Source: an uncultured Aquimarina sp. | GTDB taxonomy: Bacteria > Bacteroidota > Bacteroidia > Flavobacteriales > Flavobacteriaceae | Direction of reading: 5' to 3' | NCBI GenBank assembly: GCA_938011245.1 | Contig: CALLUJ010000091.1 | Span: forward strand, 1-35,849 | Length of the DNA stretch: 35,849 nt | Shown: in pieces, positions 1-8,823 of the stretch | Numbering within the stretch: the first letter of the stretch is position 1 | Layout: each line of letters starts with the position of its first letter | Program-made: the position numbers and the translations under genes | The notes under the pieces: model-generated | What the model saw: only the letters and a program-made list of their open reading frames with translations | Database searches by the model: none | What the model was told of the DNA's origin: nothing

Positions 1-102
1 ACAAGATTTACAGGTTAAATCAGTAGATAATCGTTGTGCTTTAAAGTAATCGATACAAGATTTTTCATCTGGAAATTGTTTGTGGAAATCAGATAAAGTC
101 AT
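1..102 (-). CDS. IS1595-family transposase, 5' end only (runs off the window)
   Basis: Reading leftwards from an ATG at 102, 34 codons stay open to base 1. The translation begins MTLSDFHKQFPDEKSC and ends in a CxxC pair (CKSC). This F-x-x-x-FPDE-x-SC...C-x-x-C pattern is the start of the zinc-ribbon domain that precedes the DDE domain in IS1595 / ISXO2-type transposases. Only the first tenth or so of such a protein lies here, so intactness cannot be judged. A bidirectional terminator lies between this gene and rpmE2. Confidence 0.7.
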   Translation of the reverse strand, partial: MTLSDFHKQFPDEKSCIDYFKAQRLSTDLTCKSC

Positions 103-161
103 ATAGAATTTTTAATCTAATTTAAGACTTAAAACAGAAAAGACCAAAAACGGATAGTCAT

Positions 162-206
162 AAAAAACAATACCCTTCTGAATAAATAGAAGGGTATTGT
201 TTTTTT
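162..206 (-). terminator. Terminator downstream of rpmE2 (bidirectional form)
   Basis: A 13-bp perfect stem (ACAATACCCTTCT at 167-179 and its complement at 188-200) closes an 8-base loop, with an A run on the left and a T run on the right. It works as an intrinsic terminator on either strand. It lies 26 bases past the rpmE2 stop and would insulate rpmE2 from the IS1595 transposase. Confidence 0.85.
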
Positions 207-232
207 ATAATTTAAAAGCTTTAAAAAATAAT

Positions 233-484
233 TTATTTTTTAAATTTAGCATATTTATTTTTAAATTTATCAATACGTCCAGCAGTATCAATAAGCTTAG
301 ACTTCCCAGTATAGAAAGGATGAGAAGTTCTAGAGATTTCCATTTTTACAACTGGATATTCAACACCGTCAACTTCAATGGTTTCTTTAGTGTTAGCTGT
401 AGACTTAGTAATAAATACATCGTCATTCGACATATCTTTAAATGCTACTAATCTATAATTTTCTGGATGTATACCTTGTTTCAT
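233..484 (-). CDS. rpmE2: 50S ribosomal protein L31 type B
   Basis: This 83-residue protein of the large ribosomal subunit starts [20 protein letters not shown] and contains the family segment [24 protein letters not shown]. It has no cysteines, so it is the zinc-free (C-minus, type B) form. In bacteria that carry both forms, type B replaces the zinc-binding form under zinc starvation. Whether a second copy exists here cannot be seen. It is a single-gene unit with its own promoter (514-544) and terminator (162-206). Length and sequence are normal for the family. Confidence 0.95.
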   Translation of the reverse strand: MKQGIHPENYRLVAFKDMSNDDVFITKSTANTKETIEVDGVEYPVVKMEISRTSHPFYTGKSKLIDTAGRIDKFKNKYAKFKK

Positions 485-513
485 AACGCTGAATCTTTTC
501 TAATTTCGGATTG

Positions 514-544
514 CAAAAATAAACTTTATTTTTTAAAAAACAAT
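514..544 (-). promoter_or_regulatory. Bacteroidota-type promoter of rpmE2
   Basis: On the minus strand TATTTTTG (521-514) matches the TAnnTTTG -7 element exactly. ATTG (544-541) lies 19 bases upstream, the spacing expected for the -33 TTTG element. The inferred transcript starts near 508, giving a leader of about 24 nt. This is the best two-element promoter in the window. Confidence 0.6.
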
Positions 545-605
545 AATAGATTAAAGAAAAATATAGTGTAAACTTAACTATTTAATAAGATATTTTTTTT
601 AGGCT

Positions 606-1081
606 CATTCAGAATATCCAAAACCCTTGTAAATACCAGCCTTTTGTCGTAAATTAATGTAAATAAAACCCCAAAAAAACAGCTATTCAGAGCTAAAAAC
701 GGGGTTTATCTTTTACATTATTTATGAAATTACAAAGAATAAGTGATTTTCAGCACGATTTTTCGTTTTTATCAACTCAAGAAAATTTAGATTCCTTTTA
801 CGCTCGTTTTTTACAGAGTGATTTGAGTAAAATCTATTTATCTATTCTTTGGGATTCTCTAGTCGAAAGATTGAATATTAAATAAAAGCAATAGGGTTAT
901 AAAATGATGTTTAGCCCTAAAGGAGGTAGGTAGCATAGGTTTAATGTTTTTAAAACATTATAGTTGTTGTTTGGACAAAAAAACAGATAGAGCACTTAAT
1001 GGTATTATAGATTATCAATTCTTTTGTGATATCCATTTAGGTTTTACACGTCTTACCAACTTTAAAATAGGGCATCTCTAA
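606..1081 (+). pseudogene. Decayed DUF772-type transposase with its leader (remnant 1)
   Basis: An ATG at 724 opens MKLQRISDFQHDFSFLS and stops after 53 codons at 885. A piece encoding MFSPKGG follows at 907. A further in-frame piece at 944-1081 reads MFLKHYSCC...NGIIDYQFFCDIHLGF. The last piece resembles the DUF772 N-terminal domain of IS5/IS1182-superfamily transposases. The gene is broken by stops and frameshifts and lacks the whole DDE domain. The 118 bases before the ATG contain a fold-back leader (AAACCCC...GGGGTTT enclosing AGCT...AGCT). Leader and first codons recur at 35468-35680. The family is moderately sure; decay is clear. Confidence 0.65.
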
Positions 1082-1333
1082 AAACTACTTATTCTACTAT
1101 TTTAAGAACTCTATACACCTTATACATAATTCATTAACTTATATAATTCATTATAAAACCATTACATTATAACTTTATCAAAAAGCATGAATTACTTTTA
1201 TAGCTACTCATAATTAAATAATCTAAATACTTTTAAACGAGTATTCATTAACAAATTATTTTGCAAAGATTTCTTCTTTTTATAAAGACATTAACTAATT
1301 AAAATAAATTAGCTATAAATTTATTTTAATTAG
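1082..1333. other. AT-rich spacer with pyrD-proximal fold-back
   Basis: No gene is visible. The only structure is a perfect 16-bp inverted repeat, CTAATTAAAATAAATT at 1295-1310 and its complement at 1318-1333, around a 7-base loop. It begins 10 bases past the pyrD stop codon. The stem is entirely AT apart from its ends, so it may be a weak pyrD terminator or an mRNA 3'-end stabiliser. Confidence 0.5.
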
Positions 1334-1342
1334 TAACTAGAT

Positions 1343-2377
1343 TTAGTTGACCTTCAGTATTTCTTGATTAATTTTTTTGATAAGAGAAGGACCAGAATAT
1401 ATAAATCCTGTATAAATTTGTACTAAAGTAGCTCCTGCTTTAATTTTCTCCAAAGCATCGTTTTCTGAATGTATTCCTCCCACTCCTATAATTGGAAAAC
1501 TCCCATTACTTTTAGAGTGTAAATAAGATATTACTCTAGTACTCTTTTGTGATAATGGCTTACCACTAAGACCCCCATTCCCAATATAAGACAATATATC
1601 GTTCGTTGTTTTTAAACCTTCTCTAGAAGTAGACGTATTACTAGCTATTACACCATCTAAATTAGTAGTCGCAACTAAATCTATTATTTCATCCAATTGT
1701 ACATCATTCAAATCGGGAGCTATCTTTAAAACAATCGGTTTTTGAGTTTCAAAAGTCTTATTAGCTTTTTGTACTGCGCCTATTAATTCTTCTAAATATT
1801 CCTTATCATTTAATTTAGCATGGCTTGACACATTAGGGCAACTAACATTTAATACAAAATAATCTACATAAGGATGTAATTCATTAAAACATTCTAAATA
1901 ATCCTTAGTATATTCTTCTGGCTTAGAGTTGGTGTTTTTACCAATATTTCCTCCTATAATTAACCTATGTTTATTTTTTTTTAACTGCTCTACAGCTTGC
2001 TTTACTCCTTCATTATTAAACCCCATACGATTAATAATTCCTTTATCATCTACTAAACGAAATAAACGTTTTTTAGGGTTCCCTTGTTGTGCTTTTGGGG
2101 TAACAGTACCTATTTCTATAAAACCAAAACCAAAATTAGCTAGCTCATTATATAGAACAGCGTTTTTGTCAAATCCTGCTGCTAAGCCTACTGGATTTTT
2201 AAATTTTAATCCAAACACTTCTCTTTCTAATGTATCATCTTTTATCTGATAAAAAGACCTTATTAGATTTCCTACTCCTGGGATTTTATGAATCCATTTT
2301 AATAATCCAAATATGAAATGATGTACTGCTTCTGGATCAAATTGAAATAAAATAGGTCTAATTATATTTTTATACAT
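1343..2377 (-). CDS. pyrD: Dihydroorotate dehydrogenase, quinone-type (class 2)
   Basis: It oxidises dihydroorotate to orotate in pyrimidine synthesis, using FMN and passing electrons to membrane quinone. The start is set at the ATG at 2377 ([16 protein letters not shown]), the usual class 2 N-terminal membrane-contacting helix, giving 344 residues. Motifs in order are [12 protein letters not shown] (61-72), the GTVTP loop (90-94), NRMGFNN (116-122), the active-site loop NVSCPN (177-182) and GVGGI near the C-terminus. Class 2 enzymes usually carry serine as catalytic base at the fourth position of this loop (E. coli S175); here it is Cys180, as in class 1 enzymes. It is monocistronic, divergent from pepT; pyrE lies 22 kb away. 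Confidence 0.93.
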   Translation of the reverse strand: MYKNIIRPILFQFDPEAVHHFIFGLLKWIHKIPGVGNLIRSFYQIKDDTLEREVFGLKFKNPVGLAAGFDKNAVLYNELANFGFGFIEIGTVTPKAQQGNPKKRLFRLVDDKGIINRMGFNNEGVKQAVEQLKKNKHRLIIGGNIGKNTNSKPEEYTKDYLECFNELHPYVDYFVLNVSCPNVSSHAKLNDKEYLEELIGAVQKANKTFETQKPIVLKIAPDLNDVQLDEIIDLVATTNLDGVIASNTSTSREGLKTTNDILSYIGNGGLSGKPLSQKSTRVISYLHSKSNGSFPIIGVGGIHSENDALEKIKAGATLVQIYTGFIYSGPSLIKKINQEILKVN

Positions 2378-2393
2378 AGAAATAAAATTTATA

Positions 2394-2401
2394 CAAAAAT
2401 A
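2394..2401 (-). promoter_or_regulatory. -7 element of the pyrD promoter
   Basis: TATTTTTG on the minus strand fits TAnnTTTG exactly and lies 16 bases upstream of the chosen pyrD start. No good -33 TTTG is seen at 19 bases. It supports the ATG at 2377 as the start. Confidence 0.45.
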
Positions 2402-2430
2402 CATTTTTTATTAGGATTACTTAGACAAGT

Positions 2431-2443
2431 CTACAAGCTGTAG
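2431..2443. promoter_or_regulatory. Small inverted repeat between pyrD and pepT
   Basis: CTACAAGCTGTAG is a perfect 5-bp inverted repeat around 3 bases. It sits in the divergent pyrD/pepT control region, 40 bases before the pepT start. It could be an operator, but no regulator family is suggested. Confidence 0.25.
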
Positions 2444-2483
2444 GAAGTAAGTTTAGTATCTTTACTTGAACAATTTTTACAAA

Positions 2484-3719
2484 ATGATTACTAAAGAAAA
2501 AATACTTCATCGGTTTATTAATTATATTTCTATAGACTCGCAAAGTAATCCTAAAAGCAACTCTACTCCTAGTACCAAAAAGCAATGGGATATGGCTAAT
2601 TTTTTAGTTAAAGAGCTAAAAGAAATAGGCGTTAGCAATATCTCTATAGACGATAAAGGATATATTATGGCTAGTATTCCTAGCACTACCAATCAAAAAA
2701 CACCTATTATAGGGTTTATTGCTCATTACGACACTTCCCCTGACTTTAGCGGAACTAATATAAAACCACAAATTATAGAGAATTACGATGGGAAAGATAT
2801 TATTCTTAACAAAGCGAAAAACATTATTCTTTCTCCATCATATTTTAAAGATTTAAAACAATATAAAGGTCAAACCTTAATTACTACAGATGGGAATACT
2901 CTTTTAGGTGCTGATGATAAAGCGGGAATTACCGAAATTGTATCTGCTGCAGAATATCTTATTCAACATCCAGAAATAATACATGGCGAAATTAAAATTG
3001 CATTTACTCCCGATGAAGAAATAGGTCGTGGAGCACATTATTTTGATATTAAAAAGTTTGGTGCTTCATATGCCTATACTATGGACGGAAGCCAAATAGG
3101 AGAATTGGAATATGAGAATTTTAACGCCGCTTCTGCTATTATAAAGGTTAAAGGAAAAAGTGTACATCCAGGATACGCTAAAGGAAAAATGGTAAACAGT
3201 ATGCTAATTGCTCAAGACTTTATTAGCTCGTTACCTCCTTTAGAAACACCTGAGCACACGAGTGATAGAGAAGGTTTTTTTCATTTACATCACATACAAG
3301 GTAATATTGAAGAGACTGTATTGGAATATATTATTCGCGATCACGAAGAGAAACATTTTGAAGCTCGAAAAGCGATGATGTATTCATTAAGTAAAGAATT
3401 AAATAAAGAGTATGGTGATAATATAATTAGTGTAGAAATTAAGGATCAATATTTTAATATGAAAGAAAAAATTATCCCTAGTATGCACATTGTAACTATT
3501 GCTGAAAAAGCAATGAAATCTATTGGTATAAAACCTATTATTAAACCCATTAGAGGAGGTACGGATGGCTCTCAATTAAGCTTTATGGGGTTACCTTGTC
3601 CAAATATTTTTACTGGAGGACATAATTTTCATGGAAAATATGAATATGTCCCTTTAGAGAGTATGCAAAAAGCAACCGAAGTAATTATAAAAATAGCAGA
3701 ATTAACCGCACAAAATTAA
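2484..3719 (+). CDS. pepT: Peptidase T (tripeptide aminopeptidase)
   Basis: A cytosolic two-zinc M20 metallopeptidase that removes the N-terminal residue of tripeptides. The start is the ATG at 2484 (MITKEKILHRFINYISIDSQS), giving 411 residues, close to E. coli PepT. Metal and catalytic residues are visible: H81 and D83 in AHYDTS, D144 in GADDKAGITE, the E178-E179 pair in FTPDEEIGRG, the aspartate of TMDGSQIGELEYE, and the final histidine in FTGGHNFHGKYE. The central dimerisation domain is present. The gene stands alone, convergent with ogt across a 126-bp gap without an evident terminator. Confidence 0.95.
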   Translation: MITKEKILHRFINYISIDSQSNPKSNSTPSTKKQWDMANFLVKELKEIGVSNISIDDKGYIMASIPSTTNQKTPIIGFIAHYDTSPDFSGTNIKPQIIENYDGKDIILNKAKNIILSPSYFKDLKQYKGQTLITTDGNTLLGADDKAGITEIVSAAEYLIQHPEIIHGEIKIAFTPDEEIGRGAHYFDIKKFGASYAYTMDGSQIGELEYENFNAASAIIKVKGKSVHPGYAKGKMVNSMLIAQDFISSLPPLETPEHTSDREGFFHLHHIQGNIEETVLEYIIRDHEEKHFEARKAMMYSLSKELNKEYGDNIISVEIKDQYFNMKEKIIPSMHIVTIAEKAMKSIGIKPIIKPIRGGTDGSQLSFMGLPCPNIFTGGHNFHGKYEYVPLESMQKATEVIIKIAELTAQN

Positions 3720-3845
3720 TATTAAAATTTAGATAAATGAGTCTTACTAGTCAAATAATAATTATAAAAATACTTTTAAGTGAATATTCTATTTGTAAAT
3801 TGTAAGTATATAGATGTACGAAAAAATAATTGTATAAAAACCTTA

Positions 3846-4376
3846 TTAAAAGTCTAATGAATATTGATTTTTTAAGAAGAATTCTTCTAAAGTTAATAAT
3901 TTCTTTTTAACCATAATTCCACCTGCATACCCTATCAAATTACCATTACTACCTATAATTCGATGACATGGAATTATAATAGATAAAGCATTAGCTCCAT
4001 TTGCAGAAGCAACTGCACGTATGGCTTTTAGATTTTGTAATTTGTTTGATAAATCTTTATAAGATATAGTAGTTCCATAATTAATGGTTCTTAGTTCATT
4101 CCATACTTGTTTTTGAAAATCAGTACCAATCATTAATAATGGGATATTAAATTCTTTGCGTTTTTTATTAAAATATTGATTTAATTGTATTTTTGTTTCT
4201 TTAAGAACATCACATTCCTTTTCTTCAAAATCTACATTCAATTTCTTTCTAAGTCTATTATCAATTATAGTTCGCTGTTTTCTGTACACCCAATCACATA
4301 AACATAATTGATTACCATAAGCTCCTAAAATAAGTTCTCCGAAAGGAGTTTTAAAATATTGAGTTTGAATTTTCAT
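3846..4376 (-). CDS. ogt: Methylated-DNA--protein-cysteine methyltransferase
   Basis: A suicide DNA-repair protein that moves the alkyl group from O6-alkylguanine to its own cysteine. The 176 residues show the small N-terminal domain and then the DNA-binding domain. The helix-turn-helix ends in IRAVASANGAN (119-129), where R120 is the arginine finger. The acceptor cysteine is C137 in IIPCHRIIG, followed by the GYAGG substrate loop (149-153). There is no AraC-like Ada domain, so it is the Ogt/MGMT form and probably constitutive. The asparagine hinge and PCHR core are intact. Confidence 0.94.
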   Translation of the reverse strand: MKIQTQYFKTPFGELILGAYGNQLCLCDWVYRKQRTIIDNRLRKKLNVDFEEKECDVLKETKIQLNQYFNKKRKEFNIPLLMIGTDFQKQVWNELRTINYGTTISYKDLSNKLQNLKAIRAVASANGANALSIIIPCHRIIGSNGNLIGYAGGIMVKKKLLTLEEFFLKNQYSLDF

Positions 4377-4492
4377 TAAAAATAATTATTGTGTTAAAAT
4401 TACTTCATAAAATAGGCTATTGATTTTGTTATAAGGTAATATTAAATTTTTCAAATCTAAAAAACGAAATATCTAGTTATGCTACAAATCAG

Positions 4493-4500
4493 TATATTTG
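4493..4500 (+). promoter_or_regulatory. -7 element before the DUF1569 gene
   Basis: TATATTTG matches TAnnTTTG exactly and ends 25 bases before the ATG at 4526. No clear -33 element is seen. Confidence 0.45.
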
Positions 4501-4525
4501 TTTGTAGTTGACTAATAAAATAATT

Positions 4526-4981
4526 ATGAAAAGTGTTTTTAATACAAAAGATATAACAGAGCTAAAAGAACGTATTAACAAACTATCAAGCCGCTCACAA
4601 GCTCAATGGGGAAAAATGAATGTTGCACAAATGCTTGCGCATTGCAATGTAGCTTATGAAATGACATTTGAACCCTATCAATTTAAAAAACCGAAAGGTA
4701 TAAAAAAGTGGATTTTGAAATCGCTTATTAAACCTTATGTCGTAGGTCCTAAATCGTTTAAAAAGAATGGACAAACTTCAAAAGATTTTAAAATAACTTC
4801 TACTAGAGATTTAGATTTTGAAAAAGAGAGAATTTTCTCTTTTATAGATAAAACACAACAATTAGGGGCTTCTTATTTTGAAGAAAAAGAAAATTTATCT
4901 TTTGGAAAAATGTCTAGTAACGAATGGAACACTCTTTTTTATAAACATTTAAATCATCATCTAGAGCAATTTGGCGTATAA
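4526..4981 (+). CDS. DUF1569 / DinB-like four-helix protein
   Basis: This 151-residue soluble protein belongs to the DinB/YfiT-like four-helix bundle group. It shows the DUF1569 hallmark WGKMNVAQMLAHC (28-40), where H39 is a likely metal ligand, and a C-terminal HLNHHLEQFG (141-150) whose histidines complete the site. Related folds include bacillithiol- and mycothiol-dependent transferases, but no reaction is established for this subfamily. The ATG at 4526 is preferred to a TTG at 4508 because it sits at a sensible distance from the -7 box. It is convergent with the next gene, only 9 bases away. Confidence 0.75.
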   Translation: MKSVFNTKDITELKERINKLSSRSQAQWGKMNVAQMLAHCNVAYEMTFEPYQFKKPKGIKKWILKSLIKPYVVGPKSFKKNGQTSKDFKITSTRDLDFEKERIFSFIDKTQQLGASYFEEKENLSFGKMSSNEWNTLFYKHLNHHLEQFGV

Positions 4982-4990
4982 ATATTTTTA

Positions 4991-5857
4991 TTATTTATTT
5001 TGATCTCTTTCTATTTTACTGCGGTAATAATCTATAATCCCGTCTATGGGTCTTCTTACAATATTACCCATAGTTAAATGGTAGGGCAGTAGTGCATCTT
5101 TTATAATGTCTTGACTAAAATGAGCGATTGAACCAATAAAATGAATAGGAACGTTTTGTGCTTCTGGGAAACACATAATTCTATTTTCTACAAACTTTTT
5201 AATTCCTTCTGTTATAAGTAGGTAAAAGTATCCGTTACGTTCTTCGCTAGTAAAAATAAATTCTGCAAAATTTGCTAAATATGTATTTGGATTTTCCTCT
5301 TGGTAAATATTCTTTTTAATAGTATCTGGAGAAAGGTCATAACGTTTCTCAAATTCATTAGCGATGGACTTAGGCATTCGTTTGTAATAGTAATCTCTTA
5401 ATAATCGTTTTCCAAAGTAATTCCCACTTGCTTCATCCATAAGCACATAACCTAAAGATTCAACCTCCATATGGATATTATCTCCGTCAAAATAACAACT
5501 ATTAGACCCTGTTCCTAATATACATACAATTCCAGGTTCTATAGTTGCGGCAAAAACAGCAGCTACCATATCTTCTTTAACAATTACTTCTGCCTTTAGG
5601 AAGTAATTGTCTAAGATAGTATGTAATATAGCGGTGGGTCCTGGAGTACCACAACCTGCTCCATAAAAATGAACATTTTTAATTTTATCTTTATAAGCAA
5701 GTAATTCTTCGTTAACAAATAAACGTTCTTCTAGAATATTCTTTTTAAAAACTGCTGGATTTAATCCTTTAGTTCTAGTTTTAAAAACTTGTTCTCCTTT
5801 TTCATCTAAAAGTATCCAATCGCACTTTGTAGACCCGCCGTCTGCTAAAAGAATCAT
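4991..5857 (-). CDS. BadF/BadG-type ATPase, probable N-acetylglucosamine kinase
   Basis: A 288-residue member of the actin/hexokinase ATPase fold (BadF/BadG/BcrA/BcrD family). The phosphate-1 motif is LADGGSTKCDW (4-14), the central aspartate lies in KEDM (94-97), and the phosphate-2 motif is GTGSN (115-119). LGYVLMDEASGNYFGKRLL (135-153) is typical of the N-acetylglucosamine kinase branch, which phosphorylates GlcNAc for re-entry into amino-sugar metabolism. The radical-enzyme activator branch has iron-sulphur cysteines, and none are arranged that way here. It follows pfkA-gapA on the same strand but is separated by a terminator, so it may be transcribed alone. The substrate is inferred. Confidence 0.75.
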   Translation of the reverse strand: MILLADGGSTKCDWILLDEKGEQVFKTRTKGLNPAVFKKNILEERLFVNEELLAYKDKIKNVHFYGAGCGTPGPTAILHTILDNYFLKAEVIVKEDMVAAVFAATIEPGIVCILGTGSNSCYFDGDNIHMEVESLGYVLMDEASGNYFGKRLLRDYYYKRMPKSIANEFEKRYDLSPDTIKKNIYQEENPNTYLANFAEFIFTSEERNGYFYLLITEGIKKFVENRIMCFPEAQNVPIHFIGSIAHFSQDIIKDALLPYHLTMGNIVRRPIDGIIDYYRSKIERDQNK

Positions 5858-5895
5858 ATATAATAGGTTTAAGACAAATTAAAAAAATGAGCGAT

Positions 5896-5918
5896 TTACC
5901 CAATTAATTAGTGGGTAA
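5896..5918. repeat. Inverted repeat upstream of the BadF-type kinase gene
   Basis: TTACCCA at 5896-5902 and TGGGTAA at 5912-5918 form a perfect 7-bp inverted repeat with a 9-base spacer, 39 bases upstream of the kinase start. The tract beside it does not favour a terminator on the minus strand, so an operator is possible. Confidence 0.3.
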
Positions 5919-5920
5919 TA

Positions 5921-5955
5921 AAAAAAAGCTCTGTATTATAACACAGAGCTTTTTT
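5921..5955 (-). terminator. Intrinsic terminator after gapA
   Basis: On the minus strand a GCTCTGT...ACAGAGC stem flanked by A and T runs (arms 5921-5934 and 5943-5955) lies 10 bases past the gapA stop. It should end the pfkA-gapA transcript. Confidence 0.85.
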
Positions 5956-5964
5956 ATTTTTAAA

Positions 5965-6987
<1,023 letters not shown>

Positions 6988-6994
6988 TTAATTT

Positions 6995-7981
6995 TTATTT
7001 AGATACAATGTCTGCTACTCGTAACAAATTTGTATCTAATTTTCTATTCTTATTTAAGGCTATATTAAGGTCTACACACACAGGAGTTCTATGACTTACT
7101 CCTATCATAATATTCGTTTTTCCTTCTATTAAAGCATCAACAGCTGCAACTCCTAATTTGCTGGCTAAAACTCTATCAAAACAGGTTGGGGACCCTCCAC
7201 GCTGCATATGGCCTAAAACACTAACACGAACATCGTATTCTGGTCTATGCTTGTTTACATAATCTCTCATTTCAAGAATATTCATTCCTGTTTTTCCTTC
7301 GGCAACTACAATAATACTAGAAGTTTTTCCAGTTTCATGGCTGTGATCCAATGATTCAATCAAGCGATCTATGCTAAAGTTCTTTTTTTCTGGAATCAAA
7401 ATCTCTTCTGCTCCGCCGCCAATACCTGCACTTATGGCTATATCTCCAGCATCTCGTCCCATAACTTCTACCAAAAACAGACGATTATGCGAACTGGCTG
7501 TATCTCTTATTTTATCGATAGCTTCTACTACTGTATTTAATGCTGTGTCGTAACCTATAGTATAATCGGTACCATTAATATCGTTATCTATAGTTCCAGG
7601 AATACCTACTATTGGAAAGTCAAACTCATTGTTTAATTTTAATGCTCCTGTAAAACTACCATCTCCACCTATAACTACCAAGGCGTCTATATTATTTTTA
7701 ATTAAATTTTGATGAGCAATTACTCTTCCTTCTGGTTCTAAAAACTCCATACAACGAGCAGAACGCAAAAAAGTTCCTCCTCTATTAATCATGTTTGCTA
7801 CAGAACGTGGTCCCATAGGAATCATTTCATTTCGCATAAGTCCTCTATATCCTTCATAGATACCTACGCATTCTACTTCATAATCAGCACATGCCCTAAC
7901 TACTGCACGTATAGCAGCGTTCATTCCAGGGGCATCTCCTCCCGAAGTTAACACTCCAATTTTTTTGATCTTTTTTACCAT
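6995..7981 (-). CDS. pfkA: ATP-dependent 6-phosphofructokinase
   Basis: Phosphorylates fructose 6-phosphate, the committing step of glycolysis. From the ATG at 7981 the protein has 328 residues. It carries LTSGGDAPGMNAAIR (11-25), GGDGS (105-109) and GIPGTIDNDI (126-135) with catalytic D132. The GGDGS plus PGTIDND combination marks the ATP-dependent type; pyrophosphate enzymes usually have GGDDT and PKTIDND. A TTG at 7990 could add three residues, but the ATG gives the normal N-terminus. It is first in a pfkA-gapA unit. A -7 box lies only 6 bases before the ATG, which would make the transcript nearly leaderless. Confidence 0.95.
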   Translation of the reverse strand: MVKKIKKIGVLTSGGDAPGMNAAIRAVVRACADYEVECVGIYEGYRGLMRNEMIPMGPRSVANMINRGGTFLRSARCMEFLEPEGRVIAHQNLIKNNIDALVVIGGDGSFTGALKLNNEFDFPIVGIPGTIDNDINGTDYTIGYDTALNTVVEAIDKIRDTASSHNRLFLVEVMGRDAGDIAISAGIGGGAEEILIPEKKNFSIDRLIESLDHSHETGKTSSIIVVAEGKTGMNILEMRDYVNKHRPEYDVRVSVLGHMQRGGSPTCFDRVLASKLGVAAVDALIEGKTNIMIGVSHRTPVCVDLNIALNKNRKLDTNLLRVADIVSK

Positions 7982-7987
7982 TGCTGT

Positions 7988-7995
7988 CAAAAGTA
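7988..7995 (-). promoter_or_regulatory. -7 element directly before pfkA
   Basis: TACTTTTG on the minus strand matches TAnnTTTG exactly and ends 6 bases before the pfkA ATG. If used, transcription would start at or next to the start codon. No TTTG lies 19 bases upstream, so the real promoter could be elsewhere. Confidence 0.35.
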
Positions 7996-8274
7996 TTTTA
8001 AATGTACGTAATAACCTAATTTAAGTAAACACTCAAAGGTTTTCGAAATTAATTTTACATATTTTACACAAAAATCATTATTTCGTTACATAAAATTCAA
8101 TAAATAGAATTAAAGTATTTTATAAATAATACAAATACTAATTCAGTATAAAAAAATGACTCTATTTTCTGCTTTATTAATTATTATTATTTCAATTAAA
8201 AAGTGTAAAATTAGTTTCTAAAAATAAATAAATTACTGGTATTTAGGTTTTTGAAAAAATATTGTTTATATAAA

Positions 8275-8300
8275 AAATCCATCACATAAGTGATGGATTT
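8275..8300 (-). terminator. Terminator after the PUR-family gene, in a 386-bp gap
   Basis: A perfect 11-bp stem (AAATCCATCAC at 8275-8285 and its complement at 8290-8300) has a 4-base loop and a minus-strand T run. It lies 68 bases past the stop of the gene at 8368. Apart from the pfkA promoter candidate, the rest of the gap (7982-8367) is featureless AT-rich sequence. Confidence 0.8.
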
Positions 8301-8367
8301 AAATTTGGTCAGTTTAGTTGTCTAATTTTAGAATAGTTTTATTCACCGCTTAAACAAACGGATTTTC

Positions 8368-8757
8368 TTAAATATCTTCAAAATTAATGTTTGTGAATTC
8401 GTTATTCGATGAATTTACTTCTTTTTCTGAATTAGGATTCTCTGAAGTTTCATAAGATTTTTGATAATCTTTTTGATGACGTTCGCTTATCACTTCTTGG
8501 CCTTTTTCGTTAATTACATAATTAGTCATTTCATTCAAAATTTCCGTAAAACCAGAAAAATCTTCTTTATAAAGATATATTTTGTGTTTCTTGTAATGGA
8601 AAGAACCATCATCATTAGTAAATTTCTTACTCTCTGTAATAGTAATATAATAATCTCCCGCTTTAGTCGCTCTCACATCGAAGAAATATGTTCTTCTCCC
8701 AGCTCTCAAAACTTTAGAAAAAATATCTTCTTTTTCTAATGTTCCATAATCACCCAT
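8368..8757 (-). CDS. PUR-alpha-like DNA/RNA-binding protein (DUF3276)
   Basis: A 129-residue protein with the single PUR repeat typical of Bacteroidota DUF3276 proteins. The core runs from EDIFSKVLRAGRRTYFFDVR (about 10-29) through DYYITITESKK to KIYLYKEDFSGFTEIL. This forms the beta-sheet-helix unit that binds single-stranded nucleic acid and dimerises through the helix. The last 35 residues are acidic, polar and probably disordered (SENPNSEKEVNSSNNEF). The physiological target is unknown. It lies 66 bases downstream of the ABC exporter gene start-to-stop neighbour on the same strand, with its own terminator. Confidence 0.8.
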   Translation of the reverse strand: MGDYGTLEKEDIFSKVLRAGRRTYFFDVRATKAGDYYITITESKKFTNDDGSFHYKKHKIYLYKEDFSGFTEILNEMTNYVINEKGQEVISERHQKDYQKSYETSENPNSEKEVNSSNNEFTNINFEDI

Positions 8758-8823
8758 AATTGTTGCTATTTCCGTTTTTATCTATATCAAAAATGAAAAA
8801 AAAAATTAACGCACACAAAAAAA

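Noticed and set aside
8156..8221. A 21-codon hydrophobic frame (MTLFSALLII...) in the gap between pfkA and the PUR gene
   Set aside because: Too short, made largely of repeated ATT/TTA codons, with no promoter or neighbour logic. It is expected by chance in AT-rich DNA.
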